A program made the translations under genes and the position numbers. A stretch of 64,000 nt of DNA from JAHJQZ01 sp963676075 (GTDB lineage: Bacteria; Pseudomonadota; Alphaproteobacteria; Rhizobiales; Devosiaceae). Shown in pieces: positions 58,835 to 64,000 of this stretch. Numbering within the stretch: the stretch's first letter is position 1; every line of letters starts with the position of its first letter. The DNA lies in contig CAXXNZ010000024.1 of assembly GCA_963676075.2 (NCBI GenBank), positions 84,106 through 148,105 of the forward strand, written 5' to 3'. The notes below the pieces were generated by a model that saw nothing but the letters and a program-made list of their open reading frames with translations, had not been told where the DNA came from and searched no databases.

Positions 58835-59806
58835 ATGATCAAGCGCAGATCCTTGCTGGTGGGCACCGCATTTGCACTGGCGCTCGTTCCGAGCCTTGCG
58901 TCGGCGGAAACGGTGCTTCGCCTTGCTGAAAATCAGCCGGAATCCAATCCGGTAACCGTGGCGATGTTCAAGTTCGCCGATCTCGTCAAGGAATACACCA
59001 ATGGCGAGGTGGTCGTTCAGGTCTTCCCGGGCGCACAGCTCGGCCAGGAACCCGAAACCATCGAGCAGGCCCAGGCCGGCGTGGTCGATTTCGCCCGCGT
59101 CAACTCGGTGGTTCTGGCCAATGTGTCCCCGTCGATGGGCACGTTCACGCTGCCCTATATTTTCGCCGGCTGGGACCACAAGTATAAGGTGCTCGACGGC
59201 GATATCGGCGCCGAAGTGCTCGCCGATCTGGAAAAGGTCGGCCTTGTCGGTTTCCCGTTCATGGATGCGGGCTCGCGCTCGTTCTACACCGTGAAGGGCA
59301 AGACCATCGGCTCGATCGAGGACCTCAAGGGCCTCAAGATCCGCGTGCAGCCCGCGCCGATCTCCATCCGCATGATGGAACTTCTCGGCGCCGTGCCCAC
59401 CCCGATGAACTATGGCGAGGTCTATTCGGCCCTCCAGACCGGCGTCATCGACGGCGCGGAAAACGATTTCGTCTCCTACCTGACTTCGGCACACTACGAA
59501 GTGGCGCCGAATTATGTCGTCGACGGCCATCTCAGTCCCCCGGCCGTGCTGATCATGAACAAGGCGAAGTTCGACTCGCTGCCGGCTGACCAGCAGGAAG
59601 CGATCAAGAAGGCCGGGCACGACGCTGCCGTTTTCGAGCGTGAAATCATGCGCGCCGCCAACGAGGAGGCCCAGGCCAAGGTCGAGGCAGGCGGGGCTAC
59701 CGTCACCAACATCGACAACGGCCCCTTCCAGGCCGCCGTCGAACCGATCTACTCTGAGTTCCCGGACCTGGTGCCGCTGATCGAGCGCATCAAGGCCGCC
59801 AAGTAG
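58835..59806 (+). CDS. TRAP transporter solute-binding protein, DctP type
   Basis: 323 residues from ATG 58835 (AAGGGAG upstream). Sec signal peptide at 1-24 (LLVGTAFALALVPSLASA). Mature protein of the DctP family: LRLAENQPESNPVTVAMFKF, then IRVQPAPISIRMMELLGAVPTPMNYGEVYSALQTGVIDGAEN, where the arginine of RVQ is the residue that normally pairs with the carboxylate of the ligand. This argues for an acidic substrate such as a sugar acid or sialic-acid-like amino sugar. It is the first gene of the dctPQM operon. Confidence 0.92.
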   Translation: MIKRRSLLVGTAFALALVPSLASAETVLRLAENQPESNPVTVAMFKFADLVKEYTNGEVVVQVFPGAQLGQEPETIEQAQAGVVDFARVNSVVLANVSPSMGTFTLPYIFAGWDHKYKVLDGDIGAEVLADLEKVGLVGFPFMDAGSRSFYTVKGKTIGSIEDLKGLKIRVQPAPISIRMMELLGAVPTPMNYGEVYSALQTGVIDGAENDFVSYLTSAHYEVAPNYVVDGHLSPPAVLIMNKAKFDSLPADQQEAIKKAGHDAAVFEREIMRAANEEAQAKVEAGGATVTNIDNGPFQAAVEPIYSEFPDLVPLIERIKAAK

Positions 59807-59830
59807 TAAACGGGCACAAGAGCAAAGATC

Positions 59831-60349
59831 ATGGCGTGGCGGAAACGACTTGCGGCCGGCGTTGACGGCATCAACCTCGTCGCAACATATATCTGCCACG
59901 CCCTTCTCGTCGTCATCACCTCGGTGACGGTGCTGCAGGTCTTCCTGCGCTACGTGATGAACAGGCCGACCAGCTGGTCCGAGGAGATCGCCCTGTTCGG
60001 GCTGATCTGGTTCGGACTGCTTGCGGTGGCGATCGGGGTCAGGCGCCACGAACATGTGGCCATCACCTTTCTCCGCGACAAGGCGCCGCCGGTCATCGGC
60101 ACGGCGCTCGATTATTTCGCGCAGGTTACCATCATCATCTTCATGTTCGTGGTCATGTTCTACGGCCACGACCTCATCACCCTGGCCGGGGTCCAGGTGC
60201 TGCCCGCTTCCGGCTGGCCGAAATGGTGGCTCTATGTGCCGACCGTTCTCGGCGGGGGACTCGGCATGCTCAACGGCTTCGCCAATATCCTTCTCGCCGA
60301 TGTCCGCGTGCCCGGACACGATGTACCGGAGTTGAACGATGCCCATTGA
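59831..60349 (+). CDS. TRAP transporter small membrane subunit, DctQ type
   Basis: 172 residues with four membrane helices (about 17-39, 53-72, 92-113, 130-152). The family pattern NRPTSWSEEIALFGLIWFGLLAVAIGVRRHEHVAI (residues 43-77) is clear. It couples the binding protein to the large subunit. Its end overlaps the dctM start by 11 bp. Confidence 0.92.
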   Translation: MAWRKRLAAGVDGINLVATYICHALLVVITSVTVLQVFLRYVMNRPTSWSEEIALFGLIWFGLLAVAIGVRRHEHVAITFLRDKAPPVIGTALDYFAQVTIIIFMFVVMFYGHDLITLAGVQVLPASGWPKWWLYVPTVLGGGLGMLNGFANILLADVRVPGHDVPELNDAH

Positions 60350-61631
60350 CCTGATCGGCATCAGCCTGCTTCTGGGCGGCTTTCTCGTCCTGATGCTCCT
60401 TCGCGTGCCGATCGCCTTCGCGCTCGGCCTGTCGTCGCTGGCGACGGTCCTTTACCTGCACCTGCCTCCGCTCATGGTGGCGCAGCGCATGGTCAACGGA
60501 CTCAATTCCTTCACCTTCCTCGCCGTGCCGTTCTTCATCCTGGTCGGCAACGTGATGACCGAGGGCGGCATTTCCGACAAGCTCGTCAAGCTTGCCGACG
60601 TTCTGGTCGGCCGCATGCGCGGCGGGCTGGCGCAGGGCAATGTCGTGGCGAGTACGCTGTTCGGCGGCATTTCCGGCTCCTCGGTGGCCGACGTTGCCTC
60701 GATCGGTTCCTTCCTCATCCCCGCCATGGTGCGTGCCCGCTATCCGGCCGGCTATTCGGTGGCCGTCACCGTGACCTCCTCGGTGCAGGGTGTGATGATC
60801 CCGCCGAGCCAGAACATGATCTTTTACGCCCTTGCCGCCGGCGGGCTGCCGATCTCGACGCTGTTTCTGGCCGGCTATATTCCCGGCCTGTTGCTCGGCC
60901 TGTCGCTCATGGTCATCGTCTACATCATGGCGCGCAGGCACAATCATCCCATGGGCGGGCGCTATACCTTCACGGAAAGCATCAAGGTTCTCGCCGATGC
61001 CGGGATCGGGCTTTTCACCATCGTCATCATCATCGGTGGCATCCTGACCGGCATATTCACGGCGACCGAATCCGCCGGCGTCGCCGTTGTCTACGCGTTG
61101 CTGGTGACGGTCTTCTGGTATCGCAGCCTGTCCTGGAAGGCGGTCGGGCGGATCTTTTCCACCACGCTCACGACCCTTGCCATGGTGACCGCGATCATCA
61201 TGACCTCATCGGTCTTCGGGTTCTTGCTGTCCTATCTGCGCGTGCCGGCGGTTCTGGCCGATGCCATGTTCTCGATCTCGCGCGATCCGATTTTCGTGCT
61301 GATGGCGGTCAATGTCTTCCTGCTCGTCCTCGGCATGCTGATGGACATGGGCATCCTGATCCTCCTGCTGACCCCGATCCTTCTGCCAATCGTTACGCAG
61401 GTCGGCGTCGATCCGATCCATTTCGGCATCATCATGGTGCTCAATCTCGGCATCGGCCTGTGTACACCGCCGGTCGGCACCTCTCTGCTGGTCGGCGCCG
61501 GCGTGGCGCGCATCTCGCTCGAGGAAGCGACCAAGAGCCTTTGGCCCTTCTACATCGCCATGGTGGTCGTGCTGCTGTTGGTCACCTACATTCCGGCTTT
61601 GTCGCTAACGCTGCCGGCGCTTGTGCGCTAA
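60339..61631 (+). CDS. TRAP transporter large membrane subunit, DctM type
   Basis: 430 residues, about twelve helices, the sodium-coupled elevator subunit. Signatures: FTFLAVPFFILVGNVMTEGGIS (residues 51-72), GGISGSSVADVASIGSFLIPAMV (110-132) and PPSQNMIFYALAAGG. DctM subunits of the DctQ-separate type have this length. Together with DctP and DctQ it takes up the carboxylated substrate of the pathway. Confidence 0.94.
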   Translation: MPIDLIGISLLLGGFLVLMLLRVPIAFALGLSSLATVLYLHLPPLMVAQRMVNGLNSFTFLAVPFFILVGNVMTEGGISDKLVKLADVLVGRMRGGLAQGNVVASTLFGGISGSSVADVASIGSFLIPAMVRARYPAGYSVAVTVTSSVQGVMIPPSQNMIFYALAAGGLPISTLFLAGYIPGLLLGLSLMVIVYIMARRHNHPMGGRYTFTESIKVLADAGIGLFTIVIIIGGILTGIFTATESAGVAVVYALLVTVFWYRSLSWKAVGRIFSTTLTTLAMVTAIIMTSSVFGFLLSYLRVPAVLADAMFSISRDPIFVLMAVNVFLLVLGMLMDMGILILLLTPILLPIVTQVGVDPIHFGIIMVLNLGIGLCTPPVGTSLLVGAGVARISLEEATKSLWPFYIAMVVVLLLVTYIPALSLTLPALVR

Positions 61632-61639
61632 CTAAGGAC

Positions 61640-62806
61640 ATGGAGTCGAATCGGTCCGCAAATCTGTTCACCATCGCCCGCCTGGTTCGCGAGAACCGAG
61701 CGCGCACGCGGGGCGACATCGCGAGTTTGCTGTCCATGCGCTCGACCTCGGTTTCCGACTTCGTCGGCGAGCTTGTGACGCGCGACATCGTCCGCGAAGC
61801 CACGATCAAGGCGCGCGGCCGCGGAAGGCCGGCGGTGGCGCTGAGCTTCAACGCGCAACGGCTCGGCGCGATCTTCATCGGGGTGACCGACCATTCGCTG
61901 GTCGGCAAGGCCGTCGATCTCGATTTCCGCGTTCTTGCCGAAACCAGCGTCGTGCCACCGGTGGACTGCGACAATGCGGCGATGGGCGCATTGCTCCGGC
62001 AGTTGGTGAACGAGGTGTCCCGAACCTTCTCCGTCGGTATGGAGATCAGCGACATCGTCCTGTCACTGCCCGGTCTGCTCGATGTGCCGAGCACGACGTG
62101 GTGCGTGGCGTCGCGCTGGCCAAATCTTCTCAATCTCGACATCGCCGAAACGCTTGACTGCTTTGACATCCCTGTCACGCTGGTCAGAAACCTTGATGCC
62201 GAGCTTGCCGGCATCCGGCTGCGTGAGGGATCGGGGCATGGCGAGAATGCCCTTCTCTTGCACTGGGGCTACGGCATTGGCGCCGCCTTCAGCTCTGGCG
62301 ACCGCGTCATCAACAACGACCGTGGCAGGTTCTGCGAAATCGGCCATTGGGGCCTCGGCAACGCGGCTGGCCGGCAATGCACCTGCGGCAACAAGGATTG
62401 TCTCGAAACGGTGGCGGCGCTGTGGGCGATCGGTCCGGCGCTGCACGAACAGGTTCCGAACCTGCCGAACAATGAAAACGAGATGGCGGACGATCTTCGG
62501 CGGCTGGATATAGAAGACGTTCCGGTCATCCAGACCGCGCTCACGGAGATGCTCCGCGTCACGGCCAACCTGTGTCGCCTGCTGTTCCCCGATCGGATCA
62601 TCCTTGTCGGGCCGTTTGCCCAGAATCCGGAAATCTTCCGGCGCTTCGTCGATTCGATTTCACAGGCACCGCTGCTGAAATCGCTGGATATGGCGCAGGT
62701 AGCGACCGTCGAAAGCACCGCAGGCAATGAAATCCTCGGCGCGCTGGCCGAACCCCTGGACAAGTCGCTATTGCGCCTGATCGACGCAACAGAAACCCGC
62801 AGCTAA
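61640..62806 (+). CDS. ROK-family transcriptional regulator (NagC/XylR-like)
   Basis: 388 residues from ATG 61640, nine bases after the dctM stop; the frame is open further upstream inside dctM, but no better start is seen (AAGGA is unusually close). N-terminal winged helix at about 10-60 (NLFTIARLVRENRARTRGDIASLLS). The ROK domain has the sugar-binding GHWGLGNAAG and the zinc motif CTCGNKDCLE (about 252-261). It probably represses the TRAP and nag-like operons and is released by a phosphorylated amino sugar. Confidence 0.9.
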   Translation: MESNRSANLFTIARLVRENRARTRGDIASLLSMRSTSVSDFVGELVTRDIVREATIKARGRGRPAVALSFNAQRLGAIFIGVTDHSLVGKAVDLDFRVLAETSVVPPVDCDNAAMGALLRQLVNEVSRTFSVGMEISDIVLSLPGLLDVPSTTWCVASRWPNLLNLDIAETLDCFDIPVTLVRNLDAELAGIRLREGSGHGENALLLHWGYGIGAAFSSGDRVINNDRGRFCEIGHWGLGNAAGRQCTCGNKDCLETVAALWAIGPALHEQVPNLPNNENEMADDLRRLDIEDVPVIQTALTEMLRVTANLCRLLFPDRIILVGPFAQNPEIFRRFVDSISQAPLLKSLDMAQVATVESTAGNEILGALAEPLDKSLLRLIDATETRS

Positions 62807-62897
62807 AAGACTTACGTCGGCATCGATTTGGCGAGATATCCCCCGAGCGGCGCAATCTGCGCAATAAAGTCCACATTTGGAGGGGGATAAAGGTAAG

Positions 62898-62928
62898 TGG
62901 CGCGCCCGAAGAGATATAGATGGGCACT
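62898..62928 (+). repeat. 31-bp direct repeat, copy 2
   Basis: Identical to 55547-55577, same orientation, 7.35 kb apart, in the 226-bp gap between the ROK gene and the accessory gene at the window end. It marks the start of another accessory region. Confidence 0.75.
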
Positions 62929-63032
62929 CTAGCCAGTGGGCGATCTCTGTTGCCTTGGTAGCCAGATAACTTGCTGTGCAATTATCTTCGTTTTGCGGGC
63001 GCTTTCAGCGGCATGATCTGCACGGGCTAGGT

Positions 63033-64000
63033 TCATTCAAACCGTTCGCCCTGGCCTCTTTCTCTTTCCTGCTCCCGTTCTCGGTAACTGGCTGCGACCT
63101 TCCTAAGCATTCGCCTAGCATCCACGGCAGCAAGTACAAGCTCATCGGTGGCAATTGGTTCGAGGTCGTCAAGAAGTGCTGCATTCGCTTCAACGATATC
63201 TGCAAGGGAGCCGTTTCCCCCCGTGGATTGGAACCTGCTGACGAATTCCGTCAGCACGTCCCTAGGCGTTGGCGCGCTGGCAAAAAGTGCCTTGGCTGGC
63301 TCCGACCATGCCCTCGACTCGCCTTCTTTTATCGGGGCAGCGAACGTAACAACGGATGCGGCCTGTGGATATCGGATGGTCGGGTCGGCGTTGCACCACT
63401 CGATCAGAGCTTCCGTCGGGACGGAGTCGACGGGGTTCTTTCGATCGTTAAAGTGGTCGAACACATTCAGTACACGATCGCCTTCAACGGGCTCGCCAGC
63501 GAAGATTTCATCCAGAACCGCGTGTGGCTGTGTCTGGAGGAGTGCGCTGAGCAGATCGTCGTTAAGCGATCCCCACGTTTCATAGCTTTTTACTGCACTC
63601 TTAAGGCGCCGGACAATTGCGGTCGCCGCCTCTCTGGCATCCGTCGTCACCAAACATACCCGAGCCACGTCAGCAACTTCATAGTCCCGGTTCTGGTCAT
63701 TCTTCTTGAAGATCATGCGCTGGAGAAGGACCCGACCAGCGTCAATTTCCTCGGGCGCATGTTCCCGATCGTCGATTCGCTCGGCAAAGAACTTCATAAA
63801 CAAGATGCGCAATGCAATATCGACCCCCTCGGGTTGGTCGGCGATCGCAAAAAGCAATTCCCTGAGACTGCTGCCCATGAGCTTGTCGGTGGCTCGGCCA
63901 CCGGCCAGGCTCCTGTACATCCAAAGGGGAGATTGTCCCTTTGCCAACGCTATCTTCAACCGTTCGACACAGCGATGATCGATAGATACGGCTGAATGCA
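63033..64000 (-). CDS. Unrecognised protein, C-terminal 322 residues
   Basis: The frame is open at the window edge, so the start lies beyond 64000. The visible part is soluble and largely helical (LRELLFAIADQPEGVDIALRIL, EAATAIVRRLKSAVKSYETW), resembling the C-terminal helical part of large accessory or defence-type proteins. It ends in a charged coiled stretch (REREQERERGQGERFE). I see no catalytic motif. It follows the second 31-bp repeat, which suggests it belongs to a separate integrated segment. Confidence 0.65.
   Translation of the reverse strand, partial: HSAVSIDHRCVERLKIALAKGQSPLWMYRSLAGGRATDKLMGSSLRELLFAIADQPEGVDIALRILFMKFFAERIDDREHAPEEIDAGRVLLQRMIFKKNDQNRDYEVADVARVCLVTTDAREAATAIVRRLKSAVKSYETWGSLNDDLLSALLQTQPHAVLDEIFAGEPVEGDRVLNVFDHFNDRKNPVDSVPTEALIEWCNADPTIRYPQAASVVTFAAPIKEGESRAWSEPAKALFASAPTPRDVLTEFVSRFQSTGGNGSLADIVEANAALLDDLEPIATDELVLAAVDARRMLRKVAASYREREQERERGQGERFE

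Noticed and set aside
58748..60361. 537-codon open frame on the minus strand
   Set aside because: Antisense shadow of dctP and dctQ; composition is typical of G+C-rich shadow frames.
1..64000. CRISPR arrays, tRNA or rRNA genes
   Set aside because: No regularly spaced repeats and no tRNA- or rRNA-like sequence were noticed on either strand; a tRNA search program would settle this.

Overview
The window reads as an alphaproteobacterial genome, most likely Hyphomicrobiales (Rhizobiales). The backbone is G+C-rich and packed with sugar, peptide and TRAP transport operons. Several small proteins look typical of that order, for example the 46-residue MAKSQKRSNREPKKPK protein. This placement comes from gene content and remembered families; no search was run.

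Layout. 1-1.8 kb: alpha-L-arabinofuranosidase next to the start of an exported protein. 2.2-6 kb: cold-shock protein, small conserved proteins and a transglutaminase-like protein. 6.2-11.6 kb: LacI-type regulator divergent from a sugar ABC transporter (permease, Tat-exported binding protein, double ATPase) plus an SGNH esterase. 11.9-17.4 kb: TtrS/TtrR-like two-component system followed by a TusA-like protein, a YeeE/YedE transporter split into two genes and a thioredoxin-reductase-like flavoprotein, probably for uptake and reduction of a sulfur (or selenium) compound. 17.5-26.6 kb: IclR-controlled oligopeptide-type ABC transporter with a SelA-like PLP enzyme, a RidA protein and an amidohydrolase gene carrying four single-base frameshifts.

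27.1-35.8 kb: an unusual operon. An AraC regulator is followed by a TrpA-like lyase, an FGGY kinase, a sugar ABC transporter, a TrpB-like protein and a second TrpA. The TrpB-like protein has tyrosine where the PLP lysine should be. Both TrpA proteins keep the catalytic Glu/Asp pair. This is not a housekeeping trp operon. It may import a compound, phosphorylate it and cleave it by a TrpA-type retro-aldol step.

About 36.3-55.6 kb is a mobile island of lower and uneven G+C. Its left edge abuts the remains of a DeoR-type regulator gene. It carries MobC, a relaxase broken by an in-frame TAG, a Xer-type tyrosine recombinase, a serine resolvase, ArdC, and a defence block (PIN-domain protein, Fic protein, OLD-nuclease/UvrD-helicase pair of Gabija type), ending with a truncated phage-type integrase. 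Next to the Xer-type recombinase lies a 2.75-kb cassette of two convergent genes (an ATP-grasp ligase and an unrecognised 548-residue protein) bounded by perfect 22-bp inverted repeats. Each repeat has a dif-like core (CATAA, 7 bp, TTATG). Inversion would swap which gene follows the recombinase, so this is a candidate phase-variable or dif-module-type system.

55.7-62.8 kb: amino-sugar genes (Gfo/Idh/MocA oxidoreductase, nagA-like, nagB-like) divergent from a TRAP transporter and a ROK regulator. A perfect 31-bp direct repeat brackets this block. The last kilobase holds the C-terminal part of an unrecognised accessory protein that runs off the window.
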